Source of the DNA: Asterella californica
Lineage: Eukaryota > Streptophyta > Marchantiopsida > Marchantiales > Aytoniaceae
Assembly (NCBI GenBank): GCA_036924285.1
Contig: JAYKYS010000011.1
Coordinates: 6,634,001-6,698,000 of the forward strand
Direction: 5' to 3'
DNA: 64,000 nucleotides
The notes under the pieces are model-generated. The model saw only the letters and a program-made list of their open reading frames with translations, did no database searches and was not told the DNA's origin. A program made the translations under genes and the position numbers. Position 1 is the stretch's first letter, and the number at the start of each line of letters is the position of its first letter. Of the stretch, positions 36,421 to 49,884 are shown piece after piece.

Positions 36421-38739
36421 TTCATTATATTTAGATTTGACTTGAGTACCGTCATTACACTTGGTACTTTATCGTCAGTTAAACCCATAAGCAAAGCACT
36501 GGAACATAACCTTCCTTTGATACAAATAACTGTCACGAATACAGTATTTTCATCCTTACAAGTTTTAATTTATAACCTAAACCTTCCAAAAGGAAGGGTA
36601 AGGGTATTAATTAATTCTCTTTGCTTAATCACCTCTTCCGAACTTGGAAGAGGTGAATAAGCAAGGAAGTTGAACATAGCAAACATCAGCAACAGAAGGA
36701 TAAGATAGCTGCAACCAGGATAAGTGCAAACCTGAGCTATACGCAAGGCCCATATATATATATATATATGGGCTGCTTACTCTCGAAACAAAATACATCG
36801 TAAAAGTGCACTTTTGTATTTATGGTTAACTGCAAGGTACTAGTTAGAATCAAAGCGCACTGAAGACAATTTCTAAAGCTTTTTGCACGATTATAGTTCG
36901 GTAATTACCGGTGTGTGCACACTACCATGTTTTTCTTGTTTTTTTTACCATTAAATTGGAATAGTGAAGATCTCCAACTTGGCCTATTCTAAGAGCGTAC
37001 GCTCTTCAAGTTTGATTGTGCATTCGCACATGCTCCAGATGTATAATGGCATCAAACCAGGTGCGATCTAATAAAGGTCATCAAAAAGTTTGTTTAAAAT
37101 ATTTCATCATAATTAATTAATGAAGCTAAATGAAGAGCTAAATTTAATTCTTTTTATAGGATAATGAATGAAGATTTTGCTAATAAGAAATCAATTTTAA
37201 AGATGGAATGTATATTTATTCATATGATAACTTAGAACTCTACTGAATTACTTTAGTTTAACCTCTAATAAACTAAATATGATGGAAAATCTGCTCAAAT
37301 TATGAATGCATATGTGTTTGTAAATATAATTTTATATCTAGATGTCATAATTAAATCTATAAGATAAACTTAAATTCTCAAAATAAGGAAAACGTCTTTT
37401 TATCTTTGAACTTGAGTCATTGAGTAAAGTTTCTTAACTGCCGATACCTGCATATAAACATTACCTCTACTTTATATTAAAAAGGTAATTAATAATTATA
37501 AGTTTGAAAAAAATCTAAAATTTTGAAAAAAATCTATATCACAGTTGATCTTTTTCTGTATTAAGAAAACAAAGTTCTTGAATATTTCAAGAACTTTAAT
37601 GTTAATTATGTTATAATAGCTTATAAATAGATAATAATAATAATACTAGAGAGTCGGAATATATAAAATATTGATATAGTTAACGTTATAAAAATAAAAT
37701 ATTGATAAATATCGCACATGATAGAGATATCTTATCCACAAAAACGAGAATAATCAGCTTACTTCGCTCCATCCAAGTCGTTGGAATGAAAAACTTCGGT
37801 ATTCAGTGGTAGATCGATGGGGTTTCGGAGACAAACAAAGACCTGTCAAACTAGGTAAAAACATCTCCTAGTGCCCCTGGATTTTTACTCTCATTTCTTG
37901 GAGATAATTACTTACAGACTTTCTTTAATTGCAATATTGAAGTTTAGACTCACCCATAATTTAAACCTTGAGTGTCCAAACATGTTATAGGTGAGAAGGG
38001 ATATACAATTGTTTATTGTAGTTTTTCTTTTGTGCATTTGTCCCGAAACTTATGCAAAGCGTCCGAGTTCATGTTAGTTAACACCAACGTGAGAAACTCA
38101 TAGTTGTAACTGGTAAGATGGGAAGTGATTATATTTCTTCACTTTCTCAAATGACTAGGTTATAGAATGGTTTATTTAGCCGGTAGGGTATACAGTAGCA
38201 AGACTTTTAAATCATACTTTAAAGTTCTCTACGTAAATACTTTGACAACTTTGATACATTTTTATGAACAAATTCACCTTGGTTTATGTACGTATATCTG
38301 GTACTAGTATTTCGTTTGATATGAGATGTATATGAAATCTTGTATATTTGATATATTAAAGAACATATTATAAAGATATATATTCATAACTTTTGATGTG
38401 TTATTTGTATATGGACTATAAATAGGACAGTTTAATCATCACTTGTTCACTCTTCATATAACGAGGTTTATCCATGTGCTTGTATTATACTGTACTCATC
38501 TTATTTGTGTAATCAAAATATGTTTTTTTACTGTTTCATAATTTAATATGTTAACCATTTTACAACCGTAATAAAATAATATTATTAAAAGAATTGCACA
38601 CTTGGCAAATTCTGCCTTTCTGCACTTATGCATAGTTGCAAATCTTTTATAAATGCAAGATTTCATGGTACTCGTTTCCCCTTGCACTTATCCAAGTGCA
38701 ATTTGTATTATGAAAGCTCACGTATATATTTTCAGTTTG
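36421..38739. other. AT-rich intergenic stretch
   Basis: No gene recognised. A perfect (AT)n run lies at about 36752-36769, flanked by GGCCCAT and ATGGGC and so able to form a cruciform. The remainder is AT-rich without clear repeats. Confidence 0.35.
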
Positions 38740-41700
38740 GAAGCTTGAAACTTGTTTGAAGTGGGGAGGTCGATAGATCAGAACAGCAGCCACGAGGCGC
38801 CTCCCCGTCCAGAGACCATAATGCAGTTGACCGTGCGGCTAGAAGAGCTCTCCGCCTTTAGGAAAGCGGCATGATGCAACTTTTACGTGCGTTGAAAACA
38901 TTGAGATGAACAAGGTTTCCTAGTACTTGAAAGCTGAAACGAACACGTGTCTATCCGAAGTTCCACTCTGGTTTCAGAATTGCGGACGACGGATGGCCAT
39001 AAATGCTTCTTATAGTCAGCCCTTCCTATCCGTAATGAGTGCTCTAGTTTCAAGCTCTGTTTGCAAAGAGATGGAGAACCCTCAAACAAATAGAAACCTG
39101 TATCAACGTTGCAGATAACGAAGAATGAGCAGCAGAAGGAAAAGTTCATACTTGATGAGAGAGAGAAACTTGCAATGATCCCTAACGCGGAGTTCTCATC
39201 ACACACTCGAGTACTGCACGGGATTTTGTGTGCATGCAATCACAGAGACGAAAAGATGTTAGGGCGAATTGAAGCTAAATTCTGTTATTATTATAGTTTC
39301 ATGACTATGAGGCTGGGGCTGCTGGGAAAGATTCATTTCTCTTTTCCATAGATGGTTTATTATAGTTTCAGCAGACAGGACCGCGATGGCAGGCCGTGAA
39401 ACGTGATTCATGAAAGCTCCGATTTGCCTCTAAAGGTCCGACTTCCTCCGAGGTACTGCACTGAAACACATATGTGAGCTCCATTTTTAATTTTATTACT
39501 TTATTTTAAAAGAGCCGCGACAAGTGTGTGGAATATGTGATTTGTGTGATAGATTTGTTAGCACATACCACGAATAAAAAATAAAGACAAATCATTATTG
39601 TTAGCTAAATCTTGGCATGTTGACTTATCTCTGGCGTTTCTCTGCCTAACACCATAAGCCAAGTAAGTTAAGTGGGGTGTGGACTCACACCCTTATGTCT
39701 ACAAACAAAAGAGAGGATAACCCAATATAAGTGTGATTAATTAATTATCGCATATTTTTTCTCTAGCACTTTGTGTGAAATAGTCATTAACAGTTTTTCA
39801 GTTAATACATCAATTTGGAAATTTACAAGGTATTAGGTTCACACTCAGATAAAAGTTACTAAAGGTATAATCAAAATGAAGCGAGTTGAAAAATATATTC
39901 CTCTCCATACGCATGAAGAATCTAATGATTATTAGTTACATTAATTTTCAAGAACCACCAATGACTCTAATTCATCCATAAAAACATTCACCACGTGACA
40001 AGAGACGTGTCTCCATTCAAAAATGACGAGTAATGTAATTCACAAAGAATTTAGATAATAGGAAACATATCCAACTATGACTATACTCCCATCTTTATGC
40101 ATGGAAACTTATCCCCAAACCACAATGGACTAATCGTATAAAGTTAAATAAAAAAGGTTTATGTCACTATGGATGACAATCGATCACCTTTACTACTGAC
40201 GTCAAATGAAAAATTTGAATGACTAGTTTAAGGTTGAAACTGAAATATGTTTACTAGACTTCTTTGTGTGCACTACCGCTAGCTCGTTATACCAACACGT
40301 TGTAATTCAAATCCTTACGTGAAAAACTCACACTTTGGTGTGAAAAATATGACATAACTACACAGATTACTCCTAGAATTGTCTATAGATATAAATGTTA
40401 TCAGCTAGAGCAGCTACACAGCTTTTGCAGCAATCACATCCTTCATAACTAGAATCAACAATGAAAGCGAACCTGAGTGATCAGGAAAACTGCCTTGTCC
40501 TAAAGTACAGGACACCCAAACCAAACCAACATTTGCTAAAGAACCTACTTGTTTACCTGCTGCAACCGGTGACATATAAGTCCTCATGCAAGGCAGTAGG
40601 CCCAACTAAGACCCTAGAATCAGCTCCAGGATATGGCTCAACTAGCCAAGCTACTTCCTGAATGATAAGTCGGTCGCGTGTTCTCTGCTAATTATCCATG
40701 ACGCTAACTAATCTATCAAGAACACTAATTTGCCGTGATAGTGGGTAAATCAAAACAGTGACTTACAAAACTAGTTACATGACTCTCGCCTAGCCAACAG
40801 CAAAAGTACAACAGAGCTTACAAAGTTACGGTGTGCCGACAATGACACTGGGCTGTAACGAGTGAATTTCCTTTTAACACCTTTTGAGTTACAACCGTTG
40901 ATCAAATCATTGTCATTCAACGGCTATCAATGTATTATTGTTGTTTTCCTCCTGGAGTCCTGGACTATTCAGCATTTCTCTCCACTAAGTCCATCCTCAG
41001 TGTTCGTTCAAACGGAAATGTTCTTGCAGTTCGTCTCCTGCCGACTCCGGCTTCACTTGTCTGTAACAGAAGAGCATCAGCTGCGAATCGATTAAGTAGA
41101 CAACATGAATCAAATACAAGCTTGCAGTCCTGGGCCCAATTCCATCTCAAACGTCCATTCCAATCTGACGGTCGCTTTGTGCCCGGGGAACTAAGTTCAC
41201 TACCAAGGTAGAACCTTGTGTACGCGGCGGCGGTGGGGTTTGCGGCATACCCTTCTTTATGGGGCGGTTGTGTGATTGGGTCGGTGGAGCTTTGTGACAG
41301 ACGGGAGCGCGGAGCTTTTGGTGCTTTGTGGCTATGGGCTCAGGAGAATGTGCGGGGCGGCAGCGCGGTATCAGGTGCGTGTGTGTAGTGAGAAGAGTGC
41401 GGAAGCTAATGTCCTCTACTTGCTTGCAGCCAATAGAGAATAGAGAATCCCAGTCTTGCGTGAGTTCGTCTTTGCCTGAATAAAGAAAACCTCTTCGACT
41501 GAGAACTAGTGTAGCCTATCAAGCTTTCCATCCCTGAACTTGTTGTTGCAAGAATTATCGGAGAAAGAAACCATGAATAGCACGAGATGGTTGGATAGCC
41601 TCGCATTGAGTAATATGGTGAACGGTGGATACCTTTCTTATCTAGTCTTGTAAGTTTCGTTAAACAATAATAAAAGGTTCCAAACATTAGCCATAAAATT

Positions 41701-44700
41701 TTATAGTCGTAGCTTTTATTTGCTACCGGATCGTTAATTGTTGGACCACCGATGAAGTTGGTATGTAAAGAATTTAGGCAGGTGCTGTAACCGATCTTTG
41801 GCAGTAAGTCTCTAGTTTCCATTGCAATTTGAAGTTTATCGATCACAAAATTATGTAATGTGTGCATGTTGTGTGTCTAACCGTCGAAGTTTACTGCCGA
41901 CGACCTTCACGTTCTTGCACGTGCTTTTACTTTACGGTAGATGTTTATGACTTTCTAATATCTTCCCGTAATCTTCTTCTCTGAGAAACAGTCTGAAATC
42001 TTCCGTCCCAACATCCCGTTCTCTGCATGCTATAACATCTGTTCAATCGGTCCAAAGCGGAATCTAGTTTTAATTTTCCATGGAGCAACGCTTTGAAATG
42101 CACTACTGCATTAATTTATTACATTTCGCGTGTGAAATCTTGGGAAGCGATAAGTTCAAAAGTTAGCTTCTACCCCGAACTTGGTCGTCGTCGAAGTTCG
42201 ATGGAGCTTAAGCCGTTTGAATATCAAACTAGGTGAGCAGACGGTGAGGTTACTGAATTTACTAAGTCTTTTGATCCACGTGGCTCTATGATAGTGACCG
42301 GCATGCGCAGGTCTGGCACCTGGAGGTCATGGCACCTCAGGAGTCAGGAATGACAGTTTGTGGTAGTCCACATATTATCCACGGTCCCCGAAAGCAGCAC
42401 CGTCATTGCTGGCTGGCAGGGGCTGCCCAAACGAGTGCTGAACTATTCTGACTAACTTTTTCTTATGTGCCTTGCCATAAGTTCGTGATCAAACTCGACA
42501 CATTACTCAATTTAGTCAGACAATGCGGACAGTCGGGCTCGAGGTGTGATGTATTGATGACTGCATCAGAGGCTTGCCTGTGAATGGTCCCGTTCTGACG
42601 ACATTCCATTCCTTCTAGATTTGATAAGAACTTTGTCGGTGTCTGCTATACCGTTTGGCAATGGCTCCTAACTCTTGAGTCTTGAATCTTGATGCATATG
42701 CATGCGCTCGTGGAATCAGTGCCCAGGGAGTTCCGGAATATAGTGTTATGAATTCCGGTCGTTTTCCAGGATTACCGGTCTTAACCCGAGTTTGCCGGGA
42801 AACTTCCGAGAAATTTGAGATTTTAGTGTAATTTAGACAAAATTTCCGGCCAAATGTAAGATTTGTTTCGCTTCCATCCACTGGAAATGTATCGATTTTC
42901 GACAAAAACCTTCCCGGGCATTGTCGTGGATTTGATAGGGATGTCTGTGTATGGTATTGTCCAGTCACATGGATGTCGTAATGGTTTTTGCGTTTGGCAG
43001 TCAGGGCCCATCAGGTGATCATGGGTCTATGAGAGTTTTACGTAGAGTACGCCGTACGCAGAGTTAACAACTACAGTACTAGGGAGTCTCGAACATCTCC
43101 TACGAGCGGTTATGGCAGTTCCTGAGGAAAACTCAGTATGGTATAAGACCACTGGACACGTGTAAACCTTTTTACACTTTTCGCTGTAACTTCTGTCATA
43201 AGCTTTAGTATCATATTCGTGTCCGCGGTCTACTCACTGTCCTGTCACTTCGACTGAATAAGTTGAAATTTGAATTTAACTAATTTTTGTGGTATGAAAA
43301 TGTCCTATTTATTTACGACTATGTTTGAGGAGAAAATAGAGTATTTATTACTTATTTTGTTCTAGTACAAACATCTAAAATATTAATAACTGTATGGACC
43401 AAGCTTGATTACAAGAGTTGAGAAGTCAATATGATGAGTATTTTTCTTACTTTGTAGAGGTAAGAAATGTCACTACGATAAACTATGTAACTTAAACTGG
43501 CAAAGAAAATTCATGTAATCAGTTATTAAAAAGTGATATAAGAAAAACTGAAGAAATAAAACTTTGTGTGTAATATTATTACGTTATATATAGGAACATA
43601 TTACGCCATAGAAGGAATAAGACAAAGGAAAATTTGTCCCTATATATGTTCTGTTATATTGCTCTTATAACATATGCTTCAATGCCGAATATTACTGTAC
43701 TGGGCTAAGATGGACTTATGATCTCTTTCTCTTTCCAGAAATGTAAATGATGGAAGTGAAGTAACTTTTTAATAAATTGTGTTTGTGTAATAAACATTTT
43801 CATAAACTGAACCTCTTCCTACTGGTCCGGGTACGCTATGGTTACCCACAAAGGACAGTCCGATGCTCTTTAATGGATAAACGGACAAGATAAAACATTT
43901 ACCATTTACCATAATTTCACTGTTTCAGACACTAGAGATATTACTGTGAGTATTTCTCGCATCCTACCTGAGCAAATGTTCTAGCGAATAAACATGTCGT
44001 TATGATACTATAATACGTTGTCAGAGTCAAGATTCGGTAGACTTGTCAAACGCTTTAGGAAAGTTTGCGGTGAAAATGGAATCCTTCACTATCCATTTGC
44101 AGGGAACTTTGCCAGTAACCACGCAAAAGTAGCAAGTGTAAGTTCCAGCCGATGCATCCACTTTTTCCAGAAGCCGGTTGGCGGTATACACCGATTGTCA
44201 AGAAAGGATCTTTTACGAGGTTCTCGTTGAACAAACTCTATCAACAATCCCCTCAGCCTGGCTTCGGTGTAAGGATGGATTTGATTCACTAGTCTGGATA
44301 GGTATCTCTGTGGCTCTAAGGTCACGACGCCCGGCATCTTTTCTTCATAGCCATTCTTTGTACTTCAATCCAAAACGTTCTAGTAAATTCCTAACGTTTC
44401 CAACCTCAGAAGTGATTAGGTCCTACAGTAGTCATGTATCAGTATGCGTTGAAGGCTTATATGAAGATGCAGGAGTAAAGATGCTATGCCGGCAGCCACT
44501 GCCTCTTCGATCCCCCCTGACCAATGCTTGTACCTAGAACCTACTCGGGTGATTCCACTGCCCGATCTCACCATCTCCGCTCCACCAGGTAGCTGTGGGT
44601 ATGGATTCGCTGGTTCGAAAGCTTTGAGTTTGTGAACGTCTCGTTTGCTTTCAACTGGAACTTCTTGGCTTGAGCAATGTCTTCATCTGGAAACGAGGAA

Positions 44701-46404
44701 CTGTCATCCTAACAAACGTGGTACGCCACCATGTCTCCTCGAAATTTAATGGTTGAAACTGATTTTCTTTTCTTGAAATCTACATGTGTTCAATCACAAG
44801 TTTGTTTTACCATCTAAATCTCTCCACATTTAAACCTTACTTTAGCCTAAGCAGCCGTCAACATCTCTCTTCTCTCTGGTTGAAAGTGACATTTTCTCGT
44901 CGAAAGGTGATCGTAGTTGGCAAGCGAATTTAGGCCTACTTGCCACTGCCAAGTCCCTAGTTCTAGTCGGGCCAATATGGACAGTTCGGAAAGGTTCCCT
45001 ACTCTTGTATCATTTTCGTTGTCTTTTATTTAATAATATATTCCATCAGTTTCCAGACAAAATATGTCAAATACCTGGTCTGGTGAGTGGAGTTTCCAAA
45101 TAAATTGTTCTAACTTTTAGTGAAATAATAACTTATTTCCAAATAGGTACTTACTAATGTCTTTTCGGGAAGTTCTTGGTTACTGGCACCAAACCACACT
45201 TGTAAACGAGGTGATACATGACAACATCGTTGAAGGCCAGAGTTTGGAAGTTTCATTCTTACGGTGAAAGCCCGGGGTGAAAGCTGTATATCAAGCGATA
45301 AGGACTTTGATATGGAGAAAAGCATACTCCATAGTAGAGCCATTGACTTGCAACCAGTTGTCAAAAAGATACACACAAGGAGAGAAGAACAAAAAATAGA
45401 TTGAGCAAACGTTTGGAATACTTTTCAGAAAACAATACAAGCAACTAGAGGTAATTACCTTCATATTGTTCTTTTATTTGTTGATCATAATACGAAATGG
45501 AGTTACGTAACTAAATCTTTACTATCTAACATAAAAAAGTCTATTTAAAAACTTAGATTTTGTAGGATAAATTTTTAAATAAATGCTTGAGATGATAAAT
45601 ACTACTCTTAGTTTTATAACTCTTATATATGTTGCTAATGAAATATCAGTAATAATTAATAACTATATCATCCTAAATTAATATAAATGATATAATCTAC
45701 ACAAAACTGTAAACTGATTATTCATTTCCTTTCGTAGTAAGAGATGATTATCTTATCTTTAACTAAATTTAGTTATCGAGGATATTAGCTAGTTAATAAT
45801 AGATATATTGATAGCAGTAAATAACAATCAACTTTGATTATTATAATACTTATAAGAAAAAAATTAGTTTTTATTCTTAATTGCTGTTTTTTGTTTTTTG
45901 TTTCTAGTCACAAATAGAGATCAAATTTTGATTGTTATGAATATGTTAGAAAACCTTAATGCACTCATGACTAAGTCTGTTTTTTCAAAATGTCTGATAA
46001 ATTATAAATCTCATTTACTTATTAAGATGTTATTCCTTTTACTTTTATTATCAGTTTTAGTGTTATCTTTACTTTTAGTCTAATATGAAACTTAAATTGA
46101 GTAATATAGATCTATATATCTAAATTTGATAGATATATATATATATATATATATATTTTTATTTTTAAAATATTAATATTTGGTAATGATTTATACTCCT
46201 TCAAACCTAATAATGGAATATTTTTTAATCATTTAATATAAGGAGTGGGAACAACATCAGTAATCAGGAGAAAATCTGTTGACATCAGTTTGAAATTTCT
46301 ATTGTTATCAAGAGAAAAAATCCTGATGTCAAGAATTTGCACGTCATTTTATATGCGGAAAAATAACTACATCAAGAAAGCGGAATGAAATTACAAACTA
46401 TACC
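38740..46404. other. Mixed region with GC-richer patches, no recognised gene
   Basis: GC-richer patches at 38740-39400, 40850-42900 and 44000-45000 alternate with AT-rich DNA. Open stretches exist (41406-41867 minus, 153 codons; 44178-44537 plus, 119 codons; 42615-42968 minus, 117 codons), but none shows a motif I recognise and no splice-consistent exon chain emerged. 41218-41390 is unusually G-rich. An (AT)n run lies near 46132-46155. Confidence 0.35.
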
Positions 46405-48180
46405 AATAAAAATTGTCAAATGGTATCCACGTCATTTGATCAAGTACTCCATTCGGTCGGATTTACGCCGCGATCATAAAATGATCTCCACCTTGTATTT
46501 TGCTTCGCCTTGCACGACATCATGTTGAGTCCTGAGAACTTGTTTGCGCTTTGGTCCCAAATCATTCTTGAAGTATTTCTTTAATAAAGAAACATGGAAG
46601 CCAACAAGCAATAACTTGTTGGCTACCCCATCCGCATGTAGCCCGGGCGTCGTGAGATCGAGTCCTCCTGACGAAGGACTCATGCCGTGCAAGAGCAGTA
46701 GCATACGGCTGCAGAAAGCTCCACAGCAAAAAGAGGCATAAAAAAAACCAAATAAAGAAACATGGAAGGTCAGATGTAACTGTCACTCGCGAAGGAGGTC
46801 TAAAGTATAGACATCTTTATGCTGATTCTTGACAACCACAAAACGTCTCACAAACTTGGATGAAAACTTCATCGATATTCCTTCAGGAAGAGTGAAGTTT
46901 TTTATACTCAACCATACTTCTTTGCCCACTTGAAACTCCACTTGTCGCCGATGCTTGTTTATTTGTTTCGTGTAACGTTGTTCCGCTTTGTCGAGGTTCT
47001 TTTTCACTTGTTCTTCACACCGCTGCCTTTCCACCCAACTCTTCAGCTGATGTTTGTCGTGTTCTTGGCATGCCGATGTAGAACTCCCTGCAAGTGTTCA
47101 GTCAAAAGGTCTTTTTGACTCACGTCCATAAGTCAACAAGAAAGACGATTCATCGATTGTTGAATGTTTCATGGAGTTGTAGTAATACTCTGCAAGATTG
47201 AGCCACTTTGTCCAATCACGTTGGGTCTATGCTCACATAATTCATCAAGTATTGATTCAAAACTGAGTTAACTTGTTCTGTTTGTCCATATGTTTCAAGA
47301 TGAAAAGCGGTATTGAATTTTAACTTAGTCCACAACTTTTGGAACAAGTGTTTCCAAAAGGCACTTGTGAACTTAGAGTCTCGATCTAAAATAATACTTC
47401 GAGGTAATGCATGTGAATGCCATCAAGTATCTAAGAACAACCGAGAAGTCGTGAATGTTTTTGCGGTATCCAAGGTCGTGGTAAACTTCGCTGGTTTGCA
47501 AAACTGGTCAACTATCATAGCGATTGCGTTGTATCCGTTTGAGTCAAGCAGAGATGTAATGAAGTCCATGCTTATTCTTTCTCAAGGTCTGGCTGGAATC
47601 GGCAAAAGATGAAGCAACCTTTGTTTCTTTGCATAAGAAATCTGGTTCGTTGGATAGATTATGAATGTTTTCACAAAGTGTACAACGTCGTCTTTCATGT
47701 GTAAACCTCTTAGTTATCACTGCTAAAGTCAACTTTTTCACTTTATGACATAACAAGTGCATCACTCTTTAAGCAACTTAGTCCTAAGTTTTCTTTGTCC
47801 CACATAAATCTGACTCCGTTTGAACATGAGTAATCCATGTTTCAATTGCATATTCTGCAACTTCATTCGTCATTTGTGTTGTTCCAAGTACTCCTTCGCT
47901 TGGTCATCATCCATTTAATCTTCACGTATTTCCCTCTCCAAGTGTGTCTCCTTAGGATACATAGCTCGTAAAATCTGTGTTGATGATGAAAGATATTCCT
48001 CCTTGCGACTCAAGGCGTCTGGAATCATATTGTCCTTTCTCATTTTGTTGATTAATTCCACATTCATGAGCGCTAAGGTATCATGCTACCGTAGTTTTTT
48101 TGACGTCATTCGAGTTTCAATGTACTTGAGCAAAATATTATCGGTGTATACTTGGATTTTGTGAAGTCTCAAGTAATGTC
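46405..48180 (-). mobile_element. Decayed chromovirus RNase H/integrase/chromodomain relic
   Basis: Minus-strand order: RNase H tail and linker (48170-47800; MRKDNMIPDALSRKEEYLSS, QAKEYLEQHKMTNEV), zinc-binding region remnant (CTLCENIHNLSNEPDF near 47660), integrase core (SQTLRKNKHGLHYIS, IILDRDSKFTSAFWKHLF, YGQTEQVNSVLNQYL). After a frame change near 47225 come DWTKWLNLAEYYYN and FLLTYGRESKRPF, then the integrase C-terminus (46784-47034; AEQRYTKQINKHRRQVEFQV, FTLPEGISMKFSSKFVRRF) and GFHVSLLKKYF. A chromodomain follows at about 46495-46405 (YKVEIIL, RMEYLIK, stop, RGYH). A chromodomain after integrase defines chromoviruses, which usually target heterochromatin. Frameshifts and stops make it dead. 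Confidence 0.85.
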
Positions 48181-48988
48181 GTCATTTCCTCAAGCAATGA
48201 ACCACCACAAAATAATTGTATGCTATTTTGATTAATTTTGTCAAAGGCATCAGTATTTTGATTTCTATAATGTCAGTTGAGAATACAATCATTCTTAATA
48301 TTTTGGAGTTCATATAGTGCCACATGAATAGAATCTTGAAGAAAAAGGCTACTATTTAAGGGTACTATGAGTAGGTACTGAGTACTGTAACTTCAATTAT
48401 ATGAAATTCAAAATCTCATTAAGAAAATAACGGAAATGTATTTTGTGAATATTGAAAAAATGGTCAGTCATCAATAGTAAGATCTCAACGGTCAGTAGTA
48501 GCTACCTTGTGAGCTCAAACAAGAAAAGCAACGCATATACAAATCAAGGTCTTTCTATTGTCATCGATCATTTAGTCTTGAGATTGAGAGATATAGATCG
48601 ACATAGACTATGTGTTCTTCTAGTGCAATTCACTTTGCAACAATGTCTTAGAATTCCATGTAAAAGATGTGTTTTTTTTATAGAAGTATGTCAAACATAC
48701 GAGCTGCGATCGCATACAATTCTACCTACGGTGCAACCATCGAAGAATTAAGGAGAAAACAAAACCTCCGTGTAGAGCATGCATCTACTAGTCTATGTGG
48801 TCATACTTCCTCAACATCGATATTTGGAGAACCATCTTCTATAAATCCACGATCAGATATCGTTGCTCCACCGTTCGCTTTGACTGCATCAAGACTTGTT
48901 CTTCAGTTCAGAATCGCAGTTCATGAAGGTCTATTGATGTCCACAAGTGATACTTAGCTCGACCAAGTTATAAGGTGAGCTTGCCACA
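48181..48988. other. Unassigned stretch beside the chromovirus relic
   Basis: Open plus-strand stretches at 48452-48751 and 48667-48957 (99 and 96 codons) have no recognised motif. They lead toward the SWIM zinc-finger relic and might be its upstream exons. Confidence 0.2.
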
Positions 48989-49790
48989 ATGTCGAGTAGA
49001 ACTACTAAGTGCAAATATTGCCAGACTTTGATTACCGCAACTGGAAATAAAACTCGAGGACAAGAAGTTGTTGCGCTTTGTTTCCAAGGTGTTCATAGTT
49101 TTTCCAAGTTTCCGTGCAAATTTTGGTTCTACCCGAACACCACTTGCACGATAGGAAAAAAAAGCTGCATCCTTGTATTCAAGATCTTCCCCTCTTCTCG
49201 GAACTATTGCATGTCAAGCTAGGAACTTTTCTTTCACAATAAGCGATAGATTTCTTCACAGATCATGGATATCGTCTTGTACATCAACCTCTTGCACTAA
49301 ACGCATACGCTATTGGAATTGCCCTCATGTCCAACCTGCTGGAGAAAAAATTGACTTGGAGGTTTATATTGAGTGTGTCGAAGCGATGGATGATCCAAAC
49401 ATTCTGCTTCAAGATGCACAAAAGAAGAAACGTTCGTCACAAATCGTCAAACGAAGGCCGTCATCGCATTCACCTGGCTATGAATGAACAAATGAGACAT
49501 CTGCAAAATGAGAGAGTGAATAATGACAACAGCAATAGTAAAATCTTCAAGATCACGATTCACGAACATGATGATCAAGTTCTTAAGTATCACATAATTC
49601 AGATATATCGTTTTCCTTCATGCTCATGTTCAGATTCATGGACCATGCAACTAGTGCTAGACCTTTTGGATCATGTAAGCACATCAACTGGGTCTATGCC
49701 AACATATTTTACCTATGTCTGGACACTTGTACAATTATCCACCAATCGTCCCTTAGCAAATCCAAAGTAGTCACAGTACTGAAGATAGAA
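48989..49790 (+). pseudogene. Broken SWIM-type zinc-finger coding region
   Basis: Pieces of one protein occur in changing plus-strand frames. There is a CKYC-containing start (CKYCQTLITATGNKT, 48989 on), LEVYIECVEAMDDPNILLQD and KKKRSSQIVKRRPSSHSPGY (49340-49487). In another frame come FKITIHEHDDQVLKYHIIQI and FPSCSCSDSW (about 49530-49650). In a third comes FGSCKHINWVYANIFYLCLD (about 49660-49730). CxC followed by CKH is the SWIM zinc-finger signature, known from MULE-type transposases and from plant zinc-finger proteins. At least two frame changes interrupt it, so it is probably a pseudogene, though introns could explain one break. Confidence 0.5.
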
Positions 49791-49792
49791 CG

Positions 49793-49834
49793 AATGGACA
49801 AAAATGAGCACATTTATTCTCATTTTTGTCCATT
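49793..49834. repeat. Perfect 16-bp inverted repeat
   Basis: AATGGACAAAAATGAG (49793-49808) and its exact reverse complement (49819-49834) enclose a 10-nt loop. It lies directly after the SWIM zinc-finger relic. It is not followed by T-rich sequence or a CTRR end, so neither a terminator nor a Helitron end is supported. Confidence 0.85.
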
Positions 49835-49884
49835 GACAAATAGAAATCAAAGTATGCTTTTTATAAGCACCTCCACATTTAATG

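Noticed and set aside
38740..39400. Possible small gene in a GC-richer patch
   Set aside because: Frames on both strands are short and contain no motif; no splice chain could be built.
41406..41867. 153-codon minus-strand open frame
   Set aside because: No motif, no splice-consistent extension, and sequence resembles its non-coding surroundings.
49793..49834. Helitron 3' end
   Set aside because: A perfect hairpin is present but no CTRR terminus or A/T insertion context follows it.
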